NCBI GenBank assembly: GCA_004102805.1
Contig: SCEG01000029.1
Coordinates: forward strand, 1 to 36,860
Direction of reading: 5' to 3'
Length of the DNA: 36,860 nt
From: Muribaculaceae bacterium Isolate-002 (NCI)
GTDB taxonomy: Bacteria > Bacteroidota > Bacteroidia > Bacteroidales > Muribaculaceae
Of the stretch, positions 8,888 through 16,730 are shown in pieces; position 1 is the stretch's first letter, and every line of letters begins with the position of its first letter. The notes under the pieces are model-generated. The model did no database searches. It had not been told where the DNA came from and was given only the letters and a program-made list of their open reading frames with translations. Made by a program: the position numbers and the translations under genes.

Positions 8888-9483
8888 ATTAATTAGTTGG
8901 TTTATTAATATAAATGTCGTAAGTAAAAATATTCAGAAATAGAGGAATAAAAAAGACATGGCTCTTTCGTAATTAAAGAGATTCAAAACCCTGTCACATA
9001 CGTAAAAATCAGAAAATATCACAACTGGTTACGCAGATGGATTTGTTTACAACTATATAAATTTAACATAATAAACCGTACCCCAACATCTATAAAAAAT
9101 ATTATCGGGTTTGACCGAAATACAACATAAGGGATTCGATACTTTATACTTCGCTAGAATTTCATGAAAGATGAAAAGTTGACTTGGAATATCTTGTAAC
9201 GGTATTGTCGACTTGCGTAAATTCGGTTTCAATTCAATTTCTCCATAGAATCAGTGAAGGTGACAAAGGGAATGCGTATGGAGTTTTGCCCATCTCTATC
9301 ATTCGACTTGAGATATTCTTGTCTTGGGAATATTTAGATACTCAAACGAATTTTAGCAACATCGGGTCTCAGACCAAACAGTACTTTAAATGCGAACCTT
9401 GTCAATCATTTCTTTAAGCTTGTAACGGATATCGTTTAGCCGATATTTATATATTTAAGGAACTATTGTAAATTAAACATAAC
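8888..9483 (+). other. AT-rich degenerate stretch with a coding remnant
   Basis: Nearly 600 bases with no credible intact gene. Bases 8951-9130 are open for 59 codons with no start codon and read like a protein piece (IKEIQNPVTYVKIRKYH, then NWLRRWICLQLYKF), so they probably are the remains of a decayed capsule gene. A second open stretch, 9184-9417, starts with TTG, has a poor composition for a protein and matches nothing I know. Multiple stops occur in all frames elsewhere. I see no terminator, no clear promoter and no insertion-sequence ends. It looks like a scar from earlier gene exchange in the variable part of the locus. Confidence 0.45.
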
Positions 9484-9657
9484 ATGAAGTTATCCATCAT
9501 AATTCCGGCATACAATGCTGCAAAATATGTTGAAAGATGTGTAGAAAGCATCTTGTCCCAGGATTTCAACGATTTGGAAATATTAATCGTTGACGACGGA
9601 TCATCTGACAACACATTGGATGTATGCACACAACTAGCCATGAGGGGGGGTGGATAG
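9484..9657 (+). CDS. GT2 glycosyltransferase, N-terminal fragment (frameshifted)
   Basis: The first 55 codons are a perfect GT2 start: MKLSIIIPAYNAAKYVERC, then SILSQDFNDLEILIVDDGSSD, the nucleotide-binding Asp loop. Reading then enters a G7 tract and stops at TAG 9655-9657. The rest of the same enzyme continues in the +1 frame from 9650. Removing a single G from the tract restores one continuous frame (...LAMRGVDRYLV...) of about 343 residues, the normal length for this family. So the gene is either switched off by one-base slippage, recently inactivated, or the tract was misread. The start codon is the ATG at 9484, preceded by AT-rich sequence without Shine-Dalgarno. Confidence 0.8.
   Translation: MKLSIIIPAYNAAKYVERCVESILSQDFNDLEILIVDDGSSDNTLDVCTQLAMRGGG
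9644..9650 (+). repeat. G7 homopolymer at the frameshift in the GT2 gene
   Basis: Seven G; with six, the two halves of the GT2 gene would be in one frame. The tract lies at codons 54-56, so the out-of-frame state removes the DxD region and all acceptor-binding sequence. Confidence 0.9.
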
Positions 9658-10516
9658 ATACTTAGTTATCAGAGTGTTGCACAAGCAAAATGGTGGCGTC
9701 AGTTCCGCTCGTAATTATGGTATTTCTGAGGCAAAAGGTGATTATTTGATGTTTATCGATGTTGATGACTATCTTCTTCCCGATACTCTTAAAAAAGCTG
9801 TTGACGTTGCCGACAATAACCCCAATGCCGACTTTTGCGTATTCGGATTCAAACGAATAGCCCGAAGTGGCTCAACTTCTAAATCAACACCAGAATCAAA
9901 ACGATATTCCAAAAATGAAACCCTTAAATACATTAAGAATACCGATGCCCTGTTATTGGGTACACCTTGGGCAAAGTTATACAACAGATGTTTCATAGAA
10001 TCAGGCGATTTCAAGTTTGATACTAAACGAAAATTATTTGAAGACATCTGCTTTAATCTTTCATGTCTTTCATCTTGCAATAGCTTCGTCACTTCTGATA
10101 TCTGTGTGTATTGCTATGAAGTAAACAATCAGAGCGCAACCGCAAAATTTAATGGAGAAACATTGATTGATGATGCCAACAATTATATGTCTGTTATGAG
10201 AAAGGTGGTTTCCGACATCTCAAAATCTGATAATAATCCGGTTGATAATCTATCCAACGACATAATATCGTCAACTCAAATCACAATATGCCACAACGCA
10301 TTATACGATATTTATAATCTATATAAGCAGAAACGAAATAAGGATGTGAAGAAATTATCCTGGATGAAACGTCTCGTAGGGTTTATGTCGGAAATAAAAC
10401 CTGACTGGCAGAATGCATTTACTTCGGGATTTCCTCGTATCTTTGCAACAGCTTATCAAATTCATCCACGATGCGCTGACTTACTGCTGCGAATTACGTT
10501 CGCTATAAAACGCTGA
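9650..10516 (+). CDS. GT2 glycosyltransferase, C-terminal part (frameshifted)
   Basis: 288 codons continuing the GT2 enzyme whose N-terminus starts at 9484. It carries the rest of the GT-A catalytic domain: HKQNGGVSSARNYGISEA, then DYLMFIDVDDYLLPDTL with the metal-binding DxD, ALLLGTPWAKLYNR, and FEDICFNL, where an acidic pair stands in the usual position of the catalytic base (ED). The C-terminal 100 residues are helical with a basic end. It is not expected to be made on its own: the only start at its beginning is a GTG inside the G tract. AT-rich like the genes to its left. The next gene (capE) starts 49 bases downstream and marks the jump to higher GC. Confidence 0.8.
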   Translation: MDRYLVIRVLHKQNGGVSSARNYGISEAKGDYLMFIDVDDYLLPDTLKKAVDVADNNPNADFCVFGFKRIARSGSTSKSTPESKRYSKNETLKYIKNTDALLLGTPWAKLYNRCFIESGDFKFDTKRKLFEDICFNLSCLSSCNSFVTSDICVYCYEVNNQSATAKFNGETLIDDANNYMSVMRKVVSDISKSDNNPVDNLSNDIISSTQITICHNALYDIYNLYKQKRNKDVKKLSWMKRLVGFMSEIKPDWQNAFTSGFPRIFATAYQIHPRCADLLLRITFAIKR

Positions 10517-10565
10517 CTCATTTGTCATCGATATCCATAACCGATTAAATCACAAATTACTCAAT

Positions 10566-11615
10566 ATGTCAATATTTAAAGATAAAGTGCTGTTGATTAC
10601 GGGTGGAACCGGGTCATTCGGCAATGCTGTGCTGCGTCGTTTTCTTAGAAGCGACATTGGTGAGATACGTATCTTCTCGCGTGATGAGAAGAAGCAGGAT
10701 GATATGCGCCATGAATATCAGGTGCGTTATCCTGAGGTTGCTCACAAGGTCAAGTTTTATATCGGCGATGTGCGCGACTTGCAATCGTGTAAGAATGTGA
10801 TGCCGGGGGTAGATTATATATTTCACGCGGCGGCGCTGAAGCAGGTGCCGAGCTGTGAGTTTTTCCCGATGGAGGCTGTCAAGACCAACGTGATAGGCAC
10901 TGACAATATTCTGACTGCGGCTATCGAGGCCGGGGTCGGGGCTGTGATATGTCTGTCGACCGACAAGGCTGCCTATCCCATCAACGCAATGGGCATCACG
11001 AAGGCTATCGAGGAGAAGGTGGCTGTGGCCAAAAGCCGCTATTCGGGCAAGACGAAGATCTGCTGCACGCGCTATGGCAATGTGATGTGTTCGCGCGGGT
11101 CGGTTATTCCGCTGTGGATCGAACAGATGCGTTCGGGCAATCCTATCACTGTGACCGAGCCTTCGATGACGCGTTTCATCATGAGTCTTGACGAGGCTGT
11201 CGATCTGGTGCTGTTTGCTTTCGAGCATGGGCAGAACGGCGATATACTGGTGCAGAAGGCTCCGGCGTGCACTATCATGACACAGGCTGAGGCTGTATGC
11301 GAGCTGTTTGGCGGCCGCAAGAAGGATATCAAGGTGATAGGCATTCGCCACGGAGAGAAGATGTATGAGACGCTGCTTACCAATGAGGAGTGTGCCAAGG
11401 CTGAGGATATGGGTGATTTCTACCGTGTGCCGGCCGATAACCGCGGTCTCAATTATGACAAGTATTTCAAGGAGGGTGACGAGACCCGCAACACGCTGAC
11501 TGAGTTCAATTCCAACAATACCCGTCAGCTCAGCGTCGAGGAGACGAAAGAGAAGATAGCTTCTCTGGAATACATAAAAAATGAACTTAACGGCAACGGC
11601 AACTTCGTCCAGTAA
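10566..11615 (+). CDS. capE: UDP-GlcNAc 4,6-dehydratase/5-epimerase (CapE/FnlA/WbjB)
   Basis: 349-residue extended short-chain dehydrogenase that starts UDP-N-acetyl-L-fucosamine synthesis by converting UDP-GlcNAc to a C5-inverted 4-keto-6-deoxy sugar. Visible: NAD-binding loop ITGGTGSFGNAVL (11-23), FSRDEKKQDDMRHEY, FHAAALKQVPSCEFFP, and STDKAAYPINAMGITKA, which has the Met-x-x-x-Lys variant of the YxxxK motif that marks this dehydratase group. Also RYGNVMCSRGSVIPLW, HGEKMYETLLTNEE and a C-terminal YFKEGDE tail as in FnlA/CapE. The capF- and capG-type genes that complete the pathway follow, with one extra gene between them, so the assignment is well supported by context. GC content is clearly higher than in the gene before. 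Confidence 0.93.
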   Translation: MSIFKDKVLLITGGTGSFGNAVLRRFLRSDIGEIRIFSRDEKKQDDMRHEYQVRYPEVAHKVKFYIGDVRDLQSCKNVMPGVDYIFHAAALKQVPSCEFFPMEAVKTNVIGTDNILTAAIEAGVGAVICLSTDKAAYPINAMGITKAIEEKVAVAKSRYSGKTKICCTRYGNVMCSRGSVIPLWIEQMRSGNPITVTEPSMTRFIMSLDEAVDLVLFAFEHGQNGDILVQKAPACTIMTQAEAVCELFGGRKKDIKVIGIRHGEKMYETLLTNEECAKAEDMGDFYRVPADNRGLNYDKYFKEGDETRNTLTEFNSNNTRQLSVEETKEKIASLEYIKNELNGNGNFVQ

Positions 11616-11766
11616 CCTATACTTTTTTTAACAGGAGTATAGAAGTTTTTTACAGGAGAACAGCAGGACGTTAGGGATAGTGTTATCAACGAACAATCGG
11701 GCTACTGTTGAGAATGCCTATACTTTGGATGTTGAATGCCGTAAAATTTCATGTTAATAATTTGAA
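11616..11766 (+). other. capE-capF spacer with an imperfect direct repeat
   Basis: 151 bases between two genes that are usually adjacent. It contains two similar T-run plus ACAGGAG segments (11627-11637 and 11648-11659), followed by AT-rich sequence. No complete promoter consensus and no convincing terminator were seen. It may be a duplicated leader fragment. Confidence 0.3.
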
Positions 11767-12990
11767 ATGAAGATACTTGTTACGGGAGCGAAGGGATTTG
11801 TCGGCAGAAACCTTTGCGCCGAGCTTAAGAATATACGCGACGGAAAGGCTCGCTGTTACGGTGATGTTGTGGTGGAGGCGGTCATGGAATATGACATTGA
11901 TTCGACTGCTGATGAGCTTGACCGTTATTGCCGCGAGGCTGATTTCGTGTTCAATCTGGCCGGGGTCAACCGTCCGGAAAATCCCGATGATTTCATCAAG
12001 GGTAATTTCGGGTTTGCCTCAACGTTGCTTGACACGCTGAAGAAGCATGGCAACCGGTGTCCGGTGATGCTGTCGAGCTCGATACAGGCCACACTTACGG
12101 GCCGCTATGCGGGTCACCCATACGGCGAGAGCAAGAAGGCGGGCGAGGAGCTTTTCTTTGGCTACGGGAAGGAAACGGGAGCGAAGGTGCTTGTCTACCG
12201 TTTTCCGAACCTTTTCGGCAAATGGTGCCGTCCGAACTATAATTCGGCTGTAGCGACGTTCTGCAACAATATCGCCAACGACCTGCCTATACAGGTCAAC
12301 GATGCATCTGTGGAGCTTGAACTGCTTTATATCGACGACCTTGTGGCAGAGCTTATCGCCGCGCTGGACGGCGGGGAGCATCATTGCCGCTATGAGGGAG
12401 TCACGCCGGTGGCGGCGGAGCCTGACGACGAAGTGACCTACTGCTATGTTCCAGTCACACATAAGGTGACTCTCGGGGAGATTGTGGCGATGCTTGAAGA
12501 ATTCAGGTCGCAGCCCGAGACTCTGATGATGCCGCGCATACCTGCGGGATCGTTCAGAAAGAAGCTGTATTCGACTTATCTGAGCTATCTGCCAAAAGAT
12601 AAGGCAATCTTCGACCTTAAGATGAATGTCGACGCCCGCGGCTCGTTTACCGAACTTCTGCGGACAGCCGACTGCGGACAGTTTTCCGTCAATATTTCCA
12701 AGCCCGGTATAACCAAGGGAGAGCACTGGCATCACACGAAGTGGGAATTGTTTATCGTGGTGAGCGGACGCGCACTGATACAGCAGCGCCGCGTCGGTTC
12801 TGACGAGGTGATTGACTTCGAGGTGTCAGGCGAACGGATACAGGCTGTGCAGATGCTTCCGGGATATACCCACAATATCATCAATCTGTCAGACACCGAA
12901 CCGCTTGTGACGCTGATGTGGGCCAACGAGCCGTTTGACCCGTCGCATCCCGACACATATTATGATCCGGTGGCTGCATCGAAGCGGTGA
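11767..12990 (+). CDS. capF: CapF/FnlB/WbjC bifunctional reductase-epimerase with cupin
   Basis: 407 residues with the two-domain layout that defines CapF. The N-terminal short-chain dehydrogenase has MKILVTGAKGFVGRNL, SSSIQAT and HPYGESKKAGEE (YxxxK). From about residue 280 there is a cupin (MNVDARGSFTELLRT, ISKPGITKGEHWHHTKWE with the zinc-binding histidines, and MLPGYTHNIINLS). CapF epimerises the CapE product at C3 in the cupin and reduces C4 in the dehydrogenase domain with NADPH, giving UDP-N-acetyl-6-deoxy-L-talosamine. A linker of about 25 residues between the Rossmann part and the cupin contains two acidic patches (EPDDEVTY). It is the second step of the UDP-L-FucNAc pathway with CapE and CapG in the same locus. 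Confidence 0.93.
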   Translation: MKILVTGAKGFVGRNLCAELKNIRDGKARCYGDVVVEAVMEYDIDSTADELDRYCREADFVFNLAGVNRPENPDDFIKGNFGFASTLLDTLKKHGNRCPVMLSSSIQATLTGRYAGHPYGESKKAGEELFFGYGKETGAKVLVYRFPNLFGKWCRPNYNSAVATFCNNIANDLPIQVNDASVELELLYIDDLVAELIAALDGGEHHCRYEGVTPVAAEPDDEVTYCYVPVTHKVTLGEIVAMLEEFRSQPETLMMPRIPAGSFRKKLYSTYLSYLPKDKAIFDLKMNVDARGSFTELLRTADCGQFSVNISKPGITKGEHWHHTKWELFIVVSGRALIQQRRVGSDEVIDFEVSGERIQAVQMLPGYTHNIINLSDTEPLVTLMWANEPFDPSHPDTYYDPVAASKR

Positions 12991-12995
12991 CAGAT

Positions 12996-13027
12996 TTTGT
13001 CAATCTGCGATGTTTTGATTAATTTTG
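12996..13027 (+). promoter_or_regulatory. Internal Bacteroidetes-type promoter before the fusion gene
   Basis: TTTG at 12996-12999, exactly 20 bases, then TAATTTTG at 13020-13027, a full match to TTTG-N20-TAnnTTTG. Predicted start of transcription is near 13033, giving a leader of about 35 bases before the ATG at 13068. The short hairpin CAGATT/AATCTG at 12991-13007 overlaps the -33 box. Confidence 0.6.
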
Positions 13028-13067
13028 AAGCAGATTTCGACAAACCAATTAACATTCTGACGCGACC

Positions 13068-14216
13068 ATGGCAAAGAAAGTATTCGTAAGCGGCTGTTAC
13101 GATATGCTCCACAGCGGGCATGTGGCCTTTTTCAAATCGGCGGCGCAATACGGCGATTTGTATGTCGGCATCGGCTCGGACGAGACGATACTGCATTACA
13201 AGAACCGCAAGACCGTCTATTCGGAGAAGGAGAGGCTGTATATGGTCAAGGCGATACGTTACGTGACCGACGCCTACATCAATGCCGGAAGCGGAATAAT
13301 GGATTTCGTGCCGACACTCGACATCGTGAAACCCGACATATTTGTGGTAAACACCGACGGGGGGAGCGAGGAGAAACGTCGTCTGTGTGAGGAGCGCGGC
13401 ATTGAGTATATCGAGCTCGAGCGCACGCCTGACGCCGGTTTGGAGGCTCGCTCCACCACATCATTACGTGCCGGAGTGAAATCCAATATCCCCTATCGCG
13501 TCGACCTGGCCGGCACCTGGATTGACCAGCCATACGTGTCGGAGCACCACCCCGGATGGGCCATAACGGTGTCGATAGAGCCTACGCGCGAATTTATGGA
13601 GCGGGGCGGACTGTCGACCTCTACACGCAATGCCGCTCGCAAGATATGGCCATACGAGCTGCCTAACTATAATGAGGAGATGCTTGCACGTCTGCTGTTC
13701 TGCTTTGAGAACGAGCCGGAGAGCCACGCCCACATATCAGGCGCGCAAGATGCCATCGGCATCTGCATGTCGGGACTTGTCAGACACTATTACAACAACC
13801 GCTATTGGCCGGAGAAAATAGAGTCGGTGCACGACGAGGCCACATTGTCGTGGCTCGAGAGCCATATCGGGCTGGTGGAGATGTTTCCCCGCAGAGAGAA
13901 CATCGACATACTTGCCGGCAAGGATATCACGCCGGCCAAGGTAAAGGCACTCGCCGATGCCGCCGACCGTTGCTGGGACGCGATACTCCGGCATGACCTG
14001 GAGGCTTTTGCCAAGGCATACGCTGACTCTTTTGCCGCGCAGGTGGCCATGTTCCCCGCCATGATGCAGCCCGGAGTCGAAGAGCACATCGAAAGATGCA
14101 AGGCGGCCGGGGTTCTCGCGTGGAAGATGTGTGGCGCCGGCGGAGGCGGTCATCTTGCCATTGTGGCCGACAAGTTGCCTGATTTCGCAATTCCTGTCAA
14201 GATCAGAAGGCAGTAG
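13068..14216 (+). CDS. Fused nucleotidyltransferase and GHMP-kinase-like protein
   Basis: 382 residues made of two parts. Residues 1-135 are a small cytidylyltransferase-like domain: VFVSGCYDMLHSGHVAFF with the HxGH nucleotide motif (15-18), VGIGSDETI, and STTSLR (129-134) in place of the usual ISTTxLR. Residues 140-382 look like a GHMP-kinase-type fold: YRVDLAGTWIDQP (143-155) matches the substrate end of sugar kinases, and CGAGGGGHLAIV (355-366) is the C-terminal glycine motif. The central phosphate loop (P-x-GLGSSA) is missing; HISGAQDAIGICMSG (222-236) stands there instead. By analogy to Fkp or heptose enzymes it may phosphorylate a sugar and attach a nucleotide, but the kinase activity is doubtful. 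It separates capF from capG and has its own promoter. Confidence 0.7.
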   Translation: MAKKVFVSGCYDMLHSGHVAFFKSAAQYGDLYVGIGSDETILHYKNRKTVYSEKERLYMVKAIRYVTDAYINAGSGIMDFVPTLDIVKPDIFVVNTDGGSEEKRRLCEERGIEYIELERTPDAGLEARSTTSLRAGVKSNIPYRVDLAGTWIDQPYVSEHHPGWAITVSIEPTREFMERGGLSTSTRNAARKIWPYELPNYNEEMLARLLFCFENEPESHAHISGAQDAIGICMSGLVRHYYNNRYWPEKIESVHDEATLSWLESHIGLVEMFPRRENIDILAGKDITPAKVKALADAADRCWDAILRHDLEAFAKAYADSFAAQVAMFPAMMQPGVEEHIERCKAAGVLAWKMCGAGGGGHLAIVADKLPDFAIPVKIRRQ

Positions 14217-14287
14217 GCGTTTTTTTTATTTATAAGTCATATAAGGCGGAAAAGTCACAAACAATCAGTTATCACTATATATCGAAT

Positions 14288-15460
14288 ATGGATTTTTCAG
14301 AGATATCTTTTCAAAACAATGGCAGACTCAAACTGCTGATTATAGTCGGCACACGCCCGGAAATAATCCGTCTGGCAGCCGTTATCAACGCATGCCGCCG
14401 TTACTTCGACACAATTCTTGCCCACACGGGACAGAATTACGACTACAACCTCAACGGCATATTTTTCCGTGACCTCAAGCTGAAGGAGCCGGAAGTGTAT
14501 ATGGACGCCGTCGGCGCCGATCTGGGCGAGACGATGGGCAACATCATCTCGCTGTCATACAAGCTGATGGAGAAAATCCGTCCGGACGCAGTGCTCGTGC
14601 TTGGCGACACGAATTCCTGCCTGTCGGTAATCGGGGCCAAGCGCCTGCATATCCCCATCTTCCACATGGAGGCCGGCAACCGCTGCAAAGACGAGTGTCT
14701 GCCCGAGGAAACCAACCGCCGCATCGTCGACATCATATCAGACGTAAACCTCGCCTACAGCGAGCATGCGCGCAAGTATCTGCATGACTGCGGTCTGCCG
14801 AAGGAGCGCGTGTATGTGACCGGTTCGCCCATGGCCGAAGTGCTTCGCGCCAATCTGGGAGAAATCGAGGCGTCGGATATCCACTCGCGCCTCGGCCTTG
14901 AGAAGGGGCGTTATATACTTCTGTCGGCTCACCGCGAGGAGAATATCGACACAGAGAAAAATTTCATGTCGCTGTTCACCGCCATCAATAAGATGGCACA
15001 GAAATATGACATGCCGATATTATATTCATGCCACCCGCGCAGCCGCAAACGCCTGGAGCAGTCGGGGTTTGAGCTCGACAGCCGTGTGATACGTCACGAG
15101 CCGCTCGGATTTCACGATTACAACTGCCTACAGATGAATGCATTTGCCGTGGTAAGCGACAGCGGTACGCTACCCGAGGAGTCTTCGTTTTTCACATCGG
15201 TGGGACATGCGTTTCCGGCCGTGTGCATACGCACGTCGACTGAACGCCCCGAGGCGCTTGACAAGGGATGCTTCGTGCTTGCCGGCATTGATGACAAGAG
15301 CCTGCTGCAGGCGGTCGACACCGCCGTAGAGCTCATAGCCGACGGCCGCTACGGAATACCGGTGCCTGACTATACCGACGAGAATGTCAGCGACAAGGTG
15401 GTGCGTCTGATACAGTCATATACAGGAGTAGTAAACAAGATGGTATGGCGAAAATACTGA
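14288..15460 (+). CDS. capG: UDP-HexNAc 2-epimerase (CapG/FnlC/WbjD)
   Basis: 390-residue non-hydrolysing epimerase of the WecB fold that performs the last step, UDP-N-acetyl-L-pneumosamine/talosamine-type intermediate to UDP-N-acetyl-L-fucosamine. Landmarks: LLIIVGTRPEIIRLAAV (17-33), LAHTGQNYDY, LVLGDTNSCLS, FHMEAGNRC, LPEETNRRIVD, LSAHREENID, and VSDSGTLPEESSFF near residue 297. GNRC after the HMEA motif and the EETNRR helix are as in FnlC/CapG rather than WecB. About 13 residues precede the first strand, which is normal for this group. Its last 16 bases overlap the start of the next gene, a WbuB-like transferase, so translation of the two is probably coupled and UDP-L-FucNAc is used by the next enzyme. 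Confidence 0.92.
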   Translation: MDFSEISFQNNGRLKLLIIVGTRPEIIRLAAVINACRRYFDTILAHTGQNYDYNLNGIFFRDLKLKEPEVYMDAVGADLGETMGNIISLSYKLMEKIRPDAVLVLGDTNSCLSVIGAKRLHIPIFHMEAGNRCKDECLPEETNRRIVDIISDVNLAYSEHARKYLHDCGLPKERVYVTGSPMAEVLRANLGEIEASDIHSRLGLEKGRYILLSAHREENIDTEKNFMSLFTAINKMAQKYDMPILYSCHPRSRKRLEQSGFELDSRVIRHEPLGFHDYNCLQMNAFAVVSDSGTLPEESSFFTSVGHAFPAVCIRTSTERPEALDKGCFVLAGIDDKSLLQAVDTAVELIADGRYGIPVPDYTDENVSDKVVRLIQSYTGVVNKMVWRKY

Positions 15461-16680
15461 TCCACTCTCTGATATTCGCTCCCGACGGAGTGTCGACGGC
15501 ATATCTGTATTCCGACATCGCGCGTCGTCTGCACGACGAGGGTCATGAGGTGGTGGTGCTCTCCACTACACCTCACTACAACATTGTCGAAGATGAACTT
15601 GCACGCCAGCCGATGCGGTGGAAAGTGCCCGGACTGTGCAAGCAGAGCGATTACCACGGCATCAGGGTGTACCACATACCGCAAAAGAAATTCAAGTCGA
15701 CGGCATTGCGACTTTTAGGTTTTGTCTACTGGCATATCATCGCTTTCATAATCGGGCTTTCGATACGCAAGGTCGATGTGATACTCTCGCCGTCGCCTCC
15801 GCTGACAATAGGGGTCATCAACAACTGGCTGAAGAAACTGAAGGGATGCCGCACGGTGTATAACGTGCAGGAAATCTATCCCGACATACTGCCCAAGAAG
15901 GAGGGCACGGTTGTGAACGCGCTCAAGAAGATGGAGCGTTATGTCTACAACAAATCAGACGCCGTCACCACAATCGACCAGGTGTTTTACGATACGATAG
16001 CCGGGCGGTTCAAAGACCGAACGAAGCTCCACATTATCCCTAACTTCGTCGACACGGGTCTCTACAATCCGGCCAACTGTGACACGTCGGTGCTTGACCG
16101 GACGATGTTTCCGGAGACGAAGTCGCTCAAAGTGATGTATGCCGGCAATATCGGGTTTGCGCAGGATTGGCAGACACTTGTCGACCTTGCGAAAGTCACG
16201 CGTGACGAGGATATCGAATATTTCGTCATCGGCGAGGGTGTCATGAAGCCGTGGCTCGAGGAGCAGAAAGCAGCCGAAGGGCTCGAGAAAATCCATATAC
16301 TCCCCTATCAGAAACGCGAGCTGATGCCTGTGCTGCTTGCATATTCGGACGTGCAGTTCATATTCATGTCTCCGCAGATGGAGGGTCAGGGATTTCCGTC
16401 GAAAGTGTATACAATCATGGCATGTGCCCGTCCGCTGATGATATGCTCGGGAGATGGCACGCCGATTGTCAATTTTCTCGAAGGGAAAGGTTGCGCTCTT
16501 CTTGACACAGAGAAAGAGCAGACAGCCAAGGTGGAGAAGATGCACAGATGGCTCAAGGCACAGACACCGTCCACGCTCCATGAGGCCGGGGAGCGCGGAC
16601 TCGAAGTGATAGAGAAAGAGTATTCAAAGGATATTGTCACCGGACAGTATCTGCGACTGATTGAAAATCTTTGCAAATAA
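15445..16680 (+). CDS. wbuB: GT4 glycosyltransferase, WbuB-like (putative L-FucNAc transferase)
   Basis: 411 residues with GT-B fold. It begins AKILIHSLIFAPDGVSTAYL, which is typical of WbuB/WcaI-type enzymes, then VVLSTTPHYN, SPSPPLTIGV, YNVQEIYPD, HIIPNFVDTGLYNP and the donor-domain YAGNIGFAQDWQTLV, with GQGFPSKVYTIMACARPLMI instead of a strict EX7E. WbuB in E. coli O-antigen loci lies next to fnlABC and wbuC and is thought to transfer L-FucNAc; here the same neighbours are present (CapEFG upstream, WbuC about 2 kb downstream). This supports transfer of L-FucNAc to the lipid-linked first sugar. The start codon lies inside the end of capG. Acceptor and linkage are inferred only. Confidence 0.82.
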   Translation: MAKILIHSLIFAPDGVSTAYLYSDIARRLHDEGHEVVVLSTTPHYNIVEDELARQPMRWKVPGLCKQSDYHGIRVYHIPQKKFKSTALRLLGFVYWHIIAFIIGLSIRKVDVILSPSPPLTIGVINNWLKKLKGCRTVYNVQEIYPDILPKKEGTVVNALKKMERYVYNKSDAVTTIDQVFYDTIAGRFKDRTKLHIIPNFVDTGLYNPANCDTSVLDRTMFPETKSLKVMYAGNIGFAQDWQTLVDLAKVTRDEDIEYFVIGEGVMKPWLEEQKAAEGLEKIHILPYQKRELMPVLLAYSDVQFIFMSPQMEGQGFPSKVYTIMACARPLMICSGDGTPIVNFLEGKGCALLDTEKEQTAKVEKMHRWLKAQTPSTLHEAGERGLEVIEKEYSKDIVTGQYLRLIENLCK

Positions 16681-16715
16681 GAGAGTGTTTGAATTTAAAC
16701 AGTTTCTAAGCCTTC

Positions 16716-16722
16716 AGGAGGG
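16716..16722 (+). promoter_or_regulatory. Strong Shine-Dalgarno sequence before the epimerase gene
   Basis: AGGAGGG, 8 bases before the ATG at 16731. This is unusual because nearly all other starts in the window lack such a site, as is normal for Bacteroidetes. It fixes the start codon. Confidence 0.6.
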
Positions 16723-16730
16723 TATTTAAA

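Noticed and set aside
9184..9417. Possible 77-residue gene in the degenerate stretch
   Set aside because: TTG start, no ribosome binding site or promoter, low-complexity composition and no resemblance to a family.
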